The notes under the pieces are model-generated. The model did not search any database. It worked only from the letters and a program-made list of their open reading frames with translations, and was not told the DNA's origin. Both the position numbers and the translations under genes were made by a program. 64,000 nucleotides of DNA from Mangifera indica (lineage: Eukaryota; Streptophyta; Magnoliopsida; Sapindales; Anacardiaceae): contig NC_058155.1 of the NCBI RefSeq assembly GCF_011075055.1, positions 9,519,537-9,583,536 of the forward strand, written 5' to 3'. Positions 23,481 through 37,227 of the stretch are shown piece by piece (the stretch's first letter is position 1; every line of letters begins with the position of its first letter).

Positions 23481-25500
23481 TCCTTTCACCACCTACGACA
23501 ACTGGACGGGAACGGTTGAACTTGAACCTGCCAGTCGTTTTCGTCGTTTGTTAGTTGTTCATTAGCTTCTGCTCTCTGGCCATTCACTTGTCTTAATTAT
23601 AATTAAATGCATGATTAATATATAATAAGAGAATGATAATATTTTAAATCAACAGAGTCATTAATGTAACCCATCTCCCCTACCGTACACGTGGTCCACA
23701 TATTTATTGATCTTATGGTGGGACCTGGTCGAGATGCCCAACGAAGGAGCTTAACTTTGTATGGAGATACATAATTATTTTTATCTTTCTACTTATTGTT
23801 CAAGAACAGTATTATACTAATCTCAATCAATCAGGGCCGTTCAATTAAATGAAACTCTCTCTGTCAAATGATGAAACCCCAGTAGGTCAGGTAGCTCCAT
23901 CAAAAGGGCCAATTTCACGTATTCAAAGGCTAAGATTTCTCTATCCTGCTTCTTCAGAGAGGTCATTATCAATTTGTTTCTTTCACCTTTGTTTTTTTTT
24001 TGCCTTTTGAACAAGGATTGTAGCTCAAAAGCCTTTAATAGGTAATTTGACTTATAAGGGTTGTAAAATTCTTTTATAAAATTCGAAAGACGGCAAAGGG
24101 TTGAAACTCATTAGCGTTAGAATAAGATAAAACTCGTGAATTACTAATTCAATAGATATGAAATTCATCATTATGCTCGAAGTTCTACAAAGACAAACTA
24201 TATGGATATAATCAACAAGCAAAGGCAATGGTGAGCTTGTTCCTAAGCTCTAAAAGTTATTACTATTTACATCGTAAGCAAAATGGATAAGCTTTATAAT
24301 CTAAGTGCCAAGAACTTGAAAGTTAATCATAAAGATCTTTTATTCGAATGAAAATATAAATAATAAATATAAATTTATTTAATTAAATAATTTTAAAATA
24401 AAAATAAAATAATTAATCATATATTAATATATTATTGTTTATAATAAAATTTATATTTATTATTTATGTATATAATACTATTTCATGAAAGTAATATTGA
24501 ATGGAGGCGGTGGCCATGTTCAAGTTAAGTGGGTGGAAAAGCACAGACACAAAATAAACATATGGATCTGGGCAACTCGGATAGACAAGAAAGAGAAGCA
24601 AGTTTTGCTTCCCATCACTTATTCAATTGTACAGTCAGATCCCACTTAGATTATAAGTTTTCTTTTGCTATCCTGCCAGAAAGAATACCAACAAAGAGGG
24701 CAGATAGACTTTTATCCTAATTATGACAGTGAGAGAGAAATAGAAAGAAAACTGATGTAGTTAGCTTAGCTGCTTTTTATAACGCAAACACGGGGTGTGA
24801 CAAGTCATCAAATTATCAGACCCACTACAGCTACAGAAAAATCCATGATATAAAGTTGGATTAAGTCGGAGCCAGGATAAAGAATGCAACTTATTTAACC
24901 ACTGACACCAACTTTAACCAAAATCAACCAAAGGTAAAGCCTTCCATGACTTCAATCGCCTAGCTCTGATATTCTACTTCTCCATCCATCTAATGTAAGC
25001 CTGGGAAGAACATAACTTTTGAGGTTGAAGAACCTATTTTTTGAGGTTGAAGAACCTAGCTTTTGAGATTAAAAGCCCAAAACTCATAAATTTCAAGTCT
25101 CACCTCTTACACTCAAAGTATTAACATACCACTATGTTTTATAGTATTAATACCCATCCAGACATAATGATATGAACCTTGTAAAAATCACATCTTAAAA
25201 ATTAACTATTGAGATTAGAGTTCAAAAGCTTATAAATCTCACACTAAAAACTCATACTTTTTAACATAAATTCAAATCTCATACCTTATATTTGAAATCC
25301 TGACACAATCCCTTATGAATTAGGATTCTCTTGTCATATAAAGAACCCCACACGGTGCAGAGAGGGTCCTGCAATGTGTACTTGTACAACACTTTCCACA
25401 CATAATTAATGGCCTCATTGTCAATTGATCGTTCCACATTCAGGACAAGGCAAAGACAGACACAGAGTTGTACACTATATGGTCCATTAACATGCATATT
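23481..25500. repeat. Intergenic region with an inverted AT repeat and short tandem repeats
   Basis: No gene was found. At 24346-24478 'aataaatataaattta' and 'taaatttatatttatt' are inverted about a short AT core, as in a MITE. At about 25015-25075 the unit 'ttttgaggttgaagaacct' occurs nearly three times. The remainder is unremarkable AT-rich sequence. Confidence 0.45.
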
Positions 25501-26317
25501 TCACATTTATTACTTATCTGAAATTGCTAACAACAACAATAAATTCAGAAGTCAGGCGCAACAACAACACAACTGAAAAAATAACACGGAAAAACAGAAC
25601 GAGAGAGAGAGAGAGATATCAGTCTTTGGCATTTGGTGGTCACCAGCTATTACACCTTATCTAACTACAATTTGAATCAAAATAACAGACTAAAATCATT
25701 CCAGAGTGAATGCTTGCGTTACTTCTGATTCTCTACCACTGGCGTCAAAGAATGATTTTATCAGTTTCACTTTTCCACATCAACAAGAATTCGAGATCAA
25801 TCTCTATTTCTTCTTCATCAAAGGATAAGCAATTTGTTTCCGTGAACACACAGATATACAATCACTTCTTGATGGTGATCTAGAACCCCCTCCCTTCTCT
25901 GGCAGCCTTCTTTATGATAAAATGAATATGAAAACAAAAGTAACATAAAATTTATATTTGTTCCGATACAAGAATATGAAATGGTCCAATACCTTAACAA
26001 AAACACCCACCTTGTGCATTAATGCCCAATCCTCAAAGTTCATTAAAAGAACCAGAGCAAAGAAGAAATGCGGATCTTTATGTTGCTTCTGCTTTGATTT
26101 CCATTGCAACAGTCCACACTGAGAACAGAAGCTCTTTACTTGACTTTGTCTGACAAGTATGCAGGACCTTGTTTGCGGGCTATATAAAAGGCACCCTCTG
26201 CATCACTTTTTCAAACAGAAGTAACTTGTTACTTGATAAATAGCATAGCAAGAACAGCTGAAACAACTTTTGCCCTCCACCGCAAATGCCTACAATATTG
26301 TACACAATTTTGTTGTG
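25501..26317 (-). other. 3' flank and probable 3' UTR of the auxin receptor gene
   Basis: No separate gene was recognised. A (ga)n run lies at about 25600-25616. The part next to 26318 is probably the AFB 3' UTR; its end is not determined. Confidence 0.35.
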
Positions 26318-28654
26318 TCATCCATCAGCCCTTAAGATAGTAACAAATTCTGGCGCATCACGCCTAGGTTCTTCAAGTGAACGATACATGTATAATGTCT
26401 CAACATAATCATCTACCATCTCCTCACTTTCTGACCGAATCACTTCCACAACCAGGTGGGGCATTGCTCGAGCAATCTCCTGGCAACCTACGCGAGTTAA
26501 TCCACAAGAAGACATCCAAAGGAATCTCATGTTGTAATAGTGGTGCAATCCTGATTGTAAAGCAGCATCCCCAAATGGGCTGTCTCTAATCTCAAGCTTC
26601 TGCAATCTGGGGCAACCTTCAAGCACATATTTCAGAGCCGCATCACTGTCTCCAGCAAAGGCAACAGACAGGGTCCGCACCAATTTACCATATTTTCCAA
26701 TGTAACTGAAAGCTCTATCAGTTAATAAACCAGAAACGGCAAGCCGAGTGAGCTTCTTGCAGTTCATGACAATGGCTCCAAAACCTTCATCCATTGGTTC
26801 TCCAGTCACATGGTCAGGCCTCCGGCGCTCCATTATGCATAGGCGAAAAACCTCAAGATCTGGACAGTTCTTAGACATTGCAATGACAGCTGCATTTGTC
26901 ATCCGCTGACAAAAATATAGAATAGATTGAAGTTTCTTACAACCCTCAGAAATTGCTTGGAGACCCACTTCAGACACTGGGCCTTCAACATCTTCCTGAG
27001 CATCGATAGGGAAAACTCGAAGCTCACGAAGTTCCTTGCATGTTGCAGCCACAGCCTGAAGTCCTTCATCACATATTGAATCAAGGACCTGCATAATGAA
27101 AAGGAAAAATAAACTTCAAAACCCAATTTTGCCCAAAATGTAAATAGCCAACACCACACAGGGCACATACCCAAAAAATTTGAAGCTTGTAGCAGTTGCT
27201 TATGATTGGTTTGAGCTGTTCAGTAGTGATATTGGCATAGCTAAAATTCAGGGAGGTTAGATTAGCACAAACTGGATAAATTGCAGGCAAGTAATCTGAT
27301 ACGATTTCCCTGAACCCAGAGAGACAAACTAAGGATTTGCAAGCAGAAAAAGCAGATGAATAGTCCAGTTCTGGATCACCCTCCAATGAGCTGAATGAGC
27401 CTGTCCCAAGATGTGTAAGCTGTGGAGCTTTAATCATCAGACGGTACATCTGCCCAATTGAAACATTACGGTTCAACCTAAGTTTCTTCAGCAAAGGGGA
27501 CCTGGCCACCAGCTTCTCTAACGCCTCAAAATTTATGGCACATTCAACACAATCAAAAATCAGCGATTCAAGACATGTTTCTCCCTCTGGAAAACAAGAT
27601 ATCCAGTCCACACCATTGTCTGTGACCTCCGTTTCAATAAGATCAAGCACTCTCAATTTTCTGAAACACAAACATCAATCCAATACATATCAGCTTACCA
27701 CATTTTCACACAGCAAATTCAGGTATTATCGTTTGATAAACCCCATTTACATGTTAGTAAGCAAAGCCAAAAAGCATAATTTCGATTCACATACTTTGTT
27801 CTAAACTATTATAGAAAAGATCACAAAAGCAGCAACAAACACAAACTGTGCTCAGCTAGTGACAGATCTAAACATTTCTTCCAAAAAGAATTACATCAGA
27901 TCAAACAAAAAGCCCGTTAAATATTCCAATTTTTCACCACCATTTTCATAACCAATAATCATAAACAGATCAAATCAAAAACACTAAAACTGAAGCACAT
28001 TAGAAATAAATACCCGCACTTGCTGGCAATAAAAGCGAGGCCATTGGTACCAAACCCTTCACAACAAACAAGCATCAATTCCTTAAACCCCGAAAACGAC
28101 TCAGAAAGTAGCTGCAGATCCTCATTCGTGACGGACATGCGCTTCAGGCAAATCTTTTCCAACCACGGGTAAGCGTCAGCCATAACCGAAACCCACGGCC
28201 TAAAGTGGGCTCCCCAATCAGGCGGCATCAGATTAAAGTCCGCAAACCTCGGCTTTCCTTTCAATACCAGGGCCCGAACCCGCCTGAACCGTCTGGTAGC
28301 CCGGTATGGAGACACCGCGTAGCAGTTCCCAATAAACAACTCGGATCGGGTCATCGCTTCCGCACGCCACCATGACTTACACACCAATGAAGCCGCGTTT
28401 CGGTCACGCCGAGACGTCAGAAAGTGTAGCACGTTTTCGAGAACGTTCTCGAGAACTTGGTCCGGATGGTACTCAGTGATGGGAACGGCAACGGGTACGG
28501 ATGAAGACGAAGACGAAGACGCTGAGCAGGATCCAGAGCTGGAAATAGCTCCAGAACAGTTACGGGTTTTGTTGATTGAGGCAGAACGGAGATCCAACGG
28601 CGGAGATCGATCGTCGTCTTCGGACATTTGTTGTAGGGCAAGATCGTGATGCAT
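26318..28654 (-). CDS. AFB5: Auxin-receptor F-box protein, AFB4/AFB5 clade
   Basis: Exons (minus): 28654-28014, 27660-27171 and 27088-26318; GT-AG; 633 residues. A Ser-rich N-terminal extension (about 1-62), absent from TIR1, marks the AFB4/5 clade. An F-box follows at about 65-100 ([12 protein letters not shown]...[11 protein letters not shown]). Leucine-rich repeats then run to the C-terminus, including [37 protein letters not shown] and ending [22 protein letters not shown]. Arg136, in [18 protein letters not shown], corresponds to the position that is His78 in TIR1 and Arg in AFB5. The protein is the substrate receptor of SCF(TIR1/AFB) ubiquitin ligases: auxin bridges it to Aux/IAA repressors in the nucleus, leading to their degradation. 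The three-exon structure fits the family. The ATG at 28627 (MSEDDD) is a possible alternative start. Confidence 0.95.
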
Positions 28655-29080
28655 ACGATGTGAAGTAAATAGAAAAGAGATCTAGAATAATATAATTAAT
28701 GATTTAGATAAAGAGAGAGTGAAGAAGATTGAAAGAAAAATTGTTGAAAAGGGAAAGAAGGAGAACATTGGGATTCTTTTGAATTTCTCTCTCTTTCAAC
28801 TTCATCCGCTGCTGCTACTTCAACTGCACTATCCAATGCCTCTCCTCCATTATTTGGGGTTTTCTTTTTTTCTTTTTTTTTTTTTTCTAACAAGCTTTTG
28901 TCTTTTTATTTTCTGTTTTTTTTCAGCATTGGAAACTAAACTGCAACGTTCAACAACCCCCTCACTTCTTTCTTTATATTCGGATACTACAACTTCTTCT
29001 TCTTCTTCTCTTTATAATATTTTTTTCCATTTTTTTATTTTAAATAAATATTCAATTTTCATTTTCCATGTGATATAATA
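28655..29080 (-). promoter_or_regulatory. Leader/promoter region of the auxin receptor gene
   Basis: On the minus strand this is purine-rich, with GAA and GAGA runs (a (ttc)n microsatellite on the plus strand at about 28992-29011, and poly-T at 28869-28886). It is probably the long 5' leader and core promoter; no TATA box was chosen. The plus-strand frame here is low-complexity and not a gene. Confidence 0.35.
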
Positions 29081-31180
29081 AATTTCAAAGACATTTAGTT
29101 GTATGAAACCTACCAGGGATTTGTTACTAAACTAAGCACCTAACATATATGCTTGAAGCTATGGTTTCAAAGTTTAATTCTCAAAACAATATAGCTTTTT
29201 AATAAATAATTAAAACAGTAAGGATCATTTAGCAATCAACTATTATTAATTTTATTTTTTTACCACACATTTTACGCTTTTAAAAGGAAAGTAAATTGCA
29301 CGGTCCAATAATTTTCTTACACGCATTCTTTGATGATAAAAAATAGACTTGCTGTGGGTTTAGTATCACTTGTCCTTCATCTATGCTTGTCACTTAAATC
29401 TTCCCTCTCCTTTTACTTGTTTCAAAATTTCACCCCATTTTTGTCAACCATCCATTTTGTCCTTTTGTCAAAAATTAGAAATATTTCAAATATTTACCCT
29501 ATCTATATTACTTTTGAGGATCATTTAGTTTGTAGTAAAAGAATATTATTTTGATATTTTATTTTTTATTATTTTATTTGATTTATTAATAATAAAAATT
29601 TATGGTAATTTTTTATTATTCATAGTAATGTAGTGTTATTAACAGTAATGTAATAGGTAATATAAGTGATAATTTTATTATCATATTTGTTTTATATATT
29701 AAAATATTATCAAGATAATCATGATTTTATTATAATTATATTCTTATTTATTAATTTTTTATCAAAAGTAAACTCATTTTTAATTAATATAATAAGTAAT
29801 ATAAAAATATTTTAAAATAATTATATCAAATGATATTTAAGTAAAATAATATACTAATATTATTTTATTATATTTAATCAATCATAATAACTATTTATAT
29901 CTATCAAGTTTTATTAATAGTAATTATTTATATCAAATAATCATCTAAATAATATATTTTTAAGATAATTTTTTAATTTTGATAATAAAATATCATCTAA
30001 ACCAAACGTATTCTAAATATAGTCAAGGAGAATTTTAAATTGTAAAATAGAAAAAAAAATTAACTATTTGTATATTTATTTTAAAAAATGAATATTTCCA
30101 ATTAAAAAATGGCCCATTGATTTAGATTTCAAGATCTAGTAGAAAAGAGGGCAAAACTTGAAAAAGAAGGGGCGCATTGGCAAAAAGGGAAAATTGACCA
30201 CGTGAAATATGAGAGTGAAGAAGCTAGTGGTAAAAGTTGAAGAGTGAGTGGAGTAGATAGATGATAGATGAAATGATTTAGTTATGATGTTAAATGATTC
30301 ATTTCATAAATGGGCCACCTACGTTGTGCTGCTGCTCTACCAAATTCAAACTATTACCCTTCAATAATTATTTTATAAATATATATATATATATTATAAA
30401 GTCTTCGAATTTACTCCGAATTTATTCAATAATAATAGTTTGAATGATAAAAAAATTTATACATTTGTTATTTGAATGGTATGTTTTTGAAAACGATATG
30501 ATAGACCTAATATTGGTGTGATAATAAACATTCGTAACATGCGTCGATGATATTTCACCGTCAAATTTCTTGGTTGGGACCTTACAAAATATGGGCAATA
30601 TGAAATCACAATAGACCAAGAGCGTGACAATACAATTCCAACGAGAAATGAATGTGTGGGTGGCCTTTGGGAATACTTTTGTCCACATATTTTTGAAGGT
30701 TTCTTTAATTCTTTGATTCCAGGTAGGAATAAAGAGCTTTCTCTTTACAGGGGAAATGCATTTGTAAGTTGAACGCAAAAGGCACTGCTTTTGTAAAATA
30801 GCCTTTTTAGCTATGCCGGTAAAAGACAATTTGGGTGATAGAATATTACTGTTTCGCTGCTGAAATTGTGGAAATTTTTGGAAGAAACTTCCATGTCTTG
30901 ATCTAATTAATATTCATTGTGTCAGATTGAGTTTGTTGATAAATTTCCAAAACTACACCGTTTCATATAATTTCAAAAAGTAAGAAATTTGTTGCAGCAG
31001 ATATATAGATGTTGGGCTGTTAGAATGTGAAGCCAGATCCACTTAAGCCCAACCCAGTAAGACGCCCAAGGCCCGAAGAAATTTCATTTCTAACTGAATT
31101 GGATTGGACGATCTCACAAAGGCCAAATACAAGTTCCAACCGAAGTTTGATGAACAAACATTCCCGTCCATTATGTTTGA
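29081..31180. other. AT-rich intergenic region
   Basis: No recognised gene. Section 29550-30010 is a very AT-rich repeat related to 21050-21250. A minus-strand frame at 30422-30829 (135 codons, starting ATG) is the longest unexplained one; it resembles no family I can name and lies in otherwise non-coding sequence. Confidence 0.4.
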
Positions 31181-32041
31181 AAACCAATTTCTCACCCATC
31201 TGATAAATTTGTTAAAAAAATGTTAAAATTTTAACAAAAATATTGAAAAGACAAAAACCCTATAATTAAATAATATTGTGCTTCCAAAATTGTATTAAAT
31301 AATTTTTATATCCCTAATTGATATTAATTTTAATTAAAAATAAAAAATTAATAGTATAAATATAAATAAGGATGTCAATGAATATAATCATAATGTTTAG
31401 AGTAAAATATTATTTTTTTATTTAAATTTTGGCTTTATAATAAAAATCTTTAAGGGGTTTTTAGAAACAATAAAACTATGTGTACCAATTTTTGGTACAC
31501 AATTTGTGTACACAGATGATGTGTCATCATGTGATTAGATATTTTTTTATCATATAGTGACACATGTTTTAAAATCACCTAATTACATGATGACACACCA
31601 TTGTGTACATGAATTGTGTACCAATAATTGGTACACATAATATTGCTCTTTTAGAAATCTAAAATGGTCTGAAAATAATTTTGAAATTTTGAAATATTGA
31701 TATATTTCTTAATAATTATAAATATTACAATTACATCTTTAAGAAATGAATAAATTGTAATAAATTAGAGACATAAATATCATGTTTAAATTATTAAGAT
31801 TATAAATATATTTTTAAAATACTTAGGATAAATATAATAATTTTTAGAATAAGATAGTAGGAAAAACCTATTTACACCTAATAAATTTTGAAAAATAACA
31901 TTTACACTTTATATTATGATATTTGGACATTAATGATAGAAAATACTTTTTAGCAGTTAAAATTAATAGTTGAACTTCATTAGATGGATAAAAATTAGTG
32001 TTTTTAAACTTAAAGGTGTACATTGTTATTTCATCAAACCT
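31181..32041. repeat. AT-rich repeat related to 23.1-23.5 kb, with a MITE inside
   Basis: The interior matches the vocabulary of 23100-23455 ('atgtcaatgaatataatcata', 'ctttaaggggtttttagaaa'), and both end with 'atttcatcaaacctt'. The compact palindromic MITE at 31477-31639 interrupts it. There are no coding frames. Confidence 0.45.
31477..31639. mobile_element. 163-bp palindromic MITE
   Basis: The element begins TATGTGTACCAATTTTTGGT and ends ACCAATAATTGGTACACATA. Inner inverted blocks follow ('tgtgtacacagatgatgtgtcatcatgtgatta' on the left, 'taattacatgatgacacac' and 'tgtgtaca' on the right). The whole folds as a near-complete hairpin. No transposase is present and no target-site duplication stands out. 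The family is not identified. Confidence 0.75.
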
Positions 32042-32168
32042 TGCAACTGGACGCTCCCAATTTATATTCTACAAACCATACACACTCCATCCCCAAAATT
32101 CGAAATTCGCCGAAACACAACAAAAACAACGGCCTTCAATTTGACACAACCGAGGAAGGTTTTTAAGA

Positions 32169-34153
32169 ATGAATCAGCAACAAGGAGATCAAGCAAACGC
32201 TCCCTCCTCAGATTCAAACAAGCACACGCTTCACTCAACGGATTACGCTCCCTACCCTAAACTTGATCCAAACGACGTCGCTCCACCTCCGGAGAATTTG
32301 TCCAACGTTTCCGTCGGTCCAGCACCTATCAGCGAGACTGCCGCCACCACTATGCCGTCGGAGTCCAATCCCTACGTGTCTCCTTCTCCGGTTTCGTCGT
32401 CCTCCACCAAGAGTGAGGACAGTCGGCAATTAAGTATTATTGTGTATAATAATTGTTGAGATTGATTGTTTATGTGTTTATTATTTTATGAAATCGTAGA
32501 TAAGATGGATTCGGTGAAGGATGCGTTAGGAAAGTTTGGAAAGAAGGCTGTGGAGGTCACGAAGAAGGCTGAGGATCTTGCTGGGAATATGTGGCAACAT
32601 TGTAAGTCTTTCTCTAATTGTTGAATTTCAAGTGTCGTTTCTTTTCTAATCATCGATGTGTACTGTACCTACCTTTTTTCTTTTTGGTCAAATTTACAGA
32701 ATTTGGGTTCATTTTATAAGATTAGGTACATTTGGTCTAGAAAAATTGTCTTCACAAGTCTTTTATGGTCGCCACTGCATTTATATCAACCAAACTAAGT
32801 TCATGTATGTAGTTGTTCATATATCTTTAATATGTGTTTTAAGTACAATAAAAATTCAGACATGATAGACTAATTTCATATTTGCAATACTTAGAACATG
32901 ATTCCATACTGAACCTGTGTCTGTCTGAATCAGTGAAAACAGGTCCAAGCTTTGCTGATGCTGCTGTAGGAAGAATTGCACAGGGAACAAAAGTTATTGC
33001 AGAAGGTGGATACGAGAAGATTTTTCAACAAAGTTTTGAGATTGTTCCTGAGGAAAAACTTCTAAAGACATATGCATGCTACCTGTCAACATCTACTGGT
33101 CCAATAATGGGAGTTTTATATTTGTCCACTGCAAAGCTTGCATTTGGTAGTGACAATCCTTTGTCTTTTAAAGTTGGTGAGCAGACTCAATGGAGCTATT
33201 ATAAGGTATACAAGCTAGCACCTGCCTTTAAGCTTTAAATATATATGCTCTTTTGTTTTTCCAGCCTGGCCTTGGTTCCATCTGTGCATAGTGTAATGCG
33301 TGGCTAAGCAATTATTTTTTACCCTCATGATATCATACATTATGAATTTCCATGCACTATTACTCTGGTAATTGTAGGACTTGTACTGTAAGTATCAGTA
33401 TTAAAAATATTATTTAAGTAGGATTTCCTCATTATTCCTATGGTTACATAATATGTTTTGTAGCATTTATTCAACCATACCACCTTAGTTCTGTCAATTT
33501 AGAGGTGGTAACTCCAACTTTGTGATGATTACGGCACAGTCAACGTCTTTCCATGGTGGTATTCTTGTTCACAGTCACATTAATAGAAAATGAACTTCAA
33601 TTAAGTGTTTATACTTAAGTGTTCGTAAAATATGGCAGTGTAGTATTTTCTTAGATGTTGAATTGTTGTGTTCCATATTCGGAATCAGGTGGCTTCAGAT
33701 CATTTTGGTAAATATAAAGCCTTTCTGCAATCAATGTGCTGTATTAACATGTAATTTTTTTTTTCTGCCATTATTTCTTACACTCATGGACAATATCTGG
33801 CAAATGAATAATTTTAGTATGATTCATGTTTTAGGATATCTTTTTATTCCCATATGTGGAATTTGATAACTACTCTCTTTGGTTACTTTTCATAATATAT
33901 GCCTTTTTTCTTTCTTTTTCTCTATAATACTAATTGACACTGTTATGCAATTCTTTCTCTTCTCATATATGCATAGGTTGTTCTTCCCTTAAATAAGCTG
34001 AAGGCAGTCAATCCCTCAACAAGCAAAGTCAAACCAGGTGAGAAGTACATCCAGGTTATCTCTATTGACGACCATGAGTTTTGGTTCATGGGTTTTGTGA
34101 ACTACAATAGTGCTGTGAAAAATCTTCAGGGAGCATTGCAGCATTGTGGCTGA
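32169..34153 (+). CDS. GEM-like GRAM-domain protein
   Basis: Exons: 32169-32412, 32500-32601, 32934-33205 and 33977-34153; GT-AG; phases 1, 1, 0; 264 residues. A Pro/Ser/Asn-rich N-terminus (1-80) leads to the family signature [20 protein letters not shown]...[20 protein letters not shown] (about 82-122). A GRAM domain follows (about 143-221; [23 protein letters not shown]...[15 protein letters not shown], then [19 protein letters not shown]) and a C-terminal [20 protein letters not shown]. This is the plant GEM/GER (ABA-responsive) family. GRAM domains bind phosphoinositides at membranes. GEM itself has been tied to epidermal cell fate, and relatives respond to ABA. Which GEM-like paralogue this is cannot be decided. 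The start is the first ATG of the frame and agrees with family length. Confidence 0.93.
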
Positions 34154-34409
34154 TGACTTGCTGAGGCCAAAACTTTTCACCATGTTATATATAGGACATC
34201 ATATGGCCAACTTTTAATATAGATAAAACATACCATTCAAATTTCGCTAAGATATATCGTATGTTGTCTTGTTTATGAAGTTACTTTGATACATGTTGTG
34301 TGTTGAAATTGATTCATTGTAATTTTGTACCTTTGTAATGTACTTGGATTGGTGAAAAACAATAGATTGTGCGCTTCACTTCATTTTACATTTCACCTAG
34401 TACTAATTT

Positions 34410-34830
34410 CTCGAGTTGATAGTTGAGTCCAGACTTGGATTTAAGTCGAGCCAAGTTTGAACTCGTTTAAGCTTGATCTTAGTTCAATTTGAATGGAGTT
34501 GAACTTGAATTTAAACTTAAGCTCGTCTCCAAATTGTTCAAATTTGATTCGTTTAAAAAGAATCAAACTCAAGTTCAAGCTCGAGTCAAGTTTGAGCTTG
34601 GGTTGGTAATAAAACAATATTATTTTGATACATATTGATCAAAATTTTATTATTTTATTCAATTCATATCGAAATTTTTTACACCTACAAGTTTGGCAAG
34701 TCAAATATTTTTAAAACTCAAATTTGAGTTTGACTTTACTTAAATCGAGTTTATTTTAGATTTATTTTAATTAAATTTATATTTAAATTTAAATTTGAAT
34801 AAATTTAGTTTGCACCTGCCTTTAATTGAG
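34410..34830. repeat. Dispersed 'aagttcaagctcgag' repeat, third copy
   Basis: Words such as 'gtcgagccaagtttgaactcg' and 'ctcaagttcaagctcgagtc' recur in direct and inverted form, so the stretch is partly palindromic. It is related to repeats near 11.1, 20.0 and 42.8 kb, and starts just downstream of the GEM-like gene. Confidence 0.55.
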
Positions 34831-37227
34831 TTATCTCAAATAAGAATCTATTACATCTTCTACTTTTGCAGTGTAAATAACAGCCTCAGCAGGCATTATG
34901 TATCAGTTAAAAAAATCTGACATCTGCTGTTGTGCCCAAAAAGACGGAGGATAAAATTTTTAAAATTTGGCAAATCAAATGAGCAATGATTGGAATTCCT
35001 CCAGCGGCCTCCCAGTATTGATGATCTCCATGATAAAGGAGTGTATGTGATAAGTTGGCCTTGTATCTAATTTAGTATATTATTTTATTAACTATTATTT
35101 TACCTTTATTTTAAAATTTTAAAAGATATATTATCAACCTTTCTGGTTGGTATAAGTATATATTGTTCACTATTTTACTAGTGTACAGTGAAAATCCCAA
35201 GGGGGCGGTATACAGGTCTAGGCCCAGTACGGCCTGACAGAGAGACCATAAAAAATGTGATGCCCAATTTTGGGGTGGCCCAAGTAATGTACTACTCCAA
35301 CACAAAAATTCTAGTAATCTTGATTTACCATGTAGGTTCTGCTCTGATCTATTAGCCCGGCCTGAAAATCGTGTGCAACCAAGTCTTGCATGTCTTATTC
35401 CAAGTGGCAGACCAACAAAAGAGCACCATTAAATTATGCGTCTGACTATGCCAGAATGACAGTGAGCATCATTCATTGCCTGGGCCAAACCTTAGAGTAA
35501 TACTTTCATCATGGCATTATTGAATACATTTCTTTGGATAATAACATTACTGAAACCCCTTTCTTTGCTCCTCCCTTAACAGTTAAGTCGTTTTCTTAGA
35601 TAATCAAATACCGTAATATTACTAATTTTGCATCTTCATAACTAGAGTAGTCATGGTATAGCCATAATGAATTTTTTACAACCCAATAGTTAATAAAATT
35701 GATAAAATATATATTATCATGGGTAAAAATTATGGGTTTAATCACTATACTTCAAATTTATTTGTTCACCTAATATAATCAAAGTCTCAGTCAAAAGAAA
35801 TAAAAGGGTTTACCTTGAAGGAAAAGAAAGTTATGGTCTCTGGAGGGAAGGGCCATTGAAACAAACGTCTGATATGGTAAAACAGGCTCAAGACAAAGCT
35901 ATTACCTTACTACTTTGATTAACATTGGTGATTAAAATCATTGTTAAAATATAATTTCCTCTTCAAACCCAGATGAAGGAAATGGGAAATGTGCAATGTG
36001 TTGACAGGTGATTTCGATATAACGGCAAAACAAACAACAGTGCTTTCCTCCCAAAATAGCCCCTTACTTCCAATAAGGAATCTATTTATTTTCCCAACAA
36101 CTACCCTACATCCGTAAAGTCCTCTGACTATACATTATGTTTTAAACAAAAACATCACCTAAAATAATTTCCTCGCAATCACAAATCCCTCCAACCCCAA
36201 TCCCCACCCACCTACAACATATCTACTATGAACAAATGTGATTATATTTTCATCTTTTCGAAAGATAAAATTTGTGTTTCACAATTAGCATATGATTTTT
36301 TTTTTTAATGATCTGGAACTTTGTCCAACTTCGCCAGATGGGTTGTACATTTAATACGTCCTTGATGAGTAGAATACGTAAAATTATCTTTAGGGCAAAG
36401 TTAGTAATATTAAAAACTGTTGAAGGTTAACATTCTCTTACTCAGGCTTGTGGGTGTGGAGTCGAGCCCACATGTTCCATAAGGGAAACAGAATAAAAGG
36501 CAGGCAACAAGAGACCGAGCTTGAGATCATTTTTCCGACAGATTCAAGTTGTCAAGTTTCCCCAGCATTAACATGTTTAGTTTTTCTACTACAGTCGCTA
36601 ACTAGCGTTTTCATTCTAAAAAGATGGAGAGGAAATTAATTAAGAAAAATAATCAAAGGAAGACGGAAAGATATAAAGCAATTAATGGAGGAGTAAGAAA
36701 GAGTGTGAATACCATAATGGAGTTTCATTTCCATATCCATTTTAAAGAGTTGTCAAGTGTCAAGACAAGAGCTATCCATCCATAGTCATACCTTCATTCA
36801 CCTCCAAAATAAAATTAGTTGAAAGAAATTAATACGAGAGAGAAAGAGAGAGACAGAAGATAATGACTAAATAAGCTTAAGCGGCGAGATGGAGAGAAAC
36901 AAGGAGAATGTGACAGATGTTAATGGATGGACACTAAGTTGTGAAGATTTTAATGTCAAACATTACGACCTGGAGAATTAGATTAGGTTTTTTCAAGTCA
37001 AAGATCAGAAAGAAATTAGCTAAAATTTGAGCAATGGCGGCCATTATCAGCAAGGATGTGCAAAGAAACACCATCTGCTACACTCATCAGAAAGAAAAGA
37101 AACTATAACAAAGAAAAACCCAATTGAAATTGGAAGAAAAAGAAAGAAGAAAGCTAATAATATAACTCCACTAAATTAAGAATACAATTTTCTTTCATCC
37201 CCAAGGTTGTTTTTCTCCCTCTAGAAA
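34831..37227. other. Intergenic region with no identified gene
   Basis: Only short random frames are present. The last few hundred bases (about 36830-37227) are purine-rich and are probably the 3' UTR or flank of the minus-strand ZF-HD gene. Confidence 0.4.
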
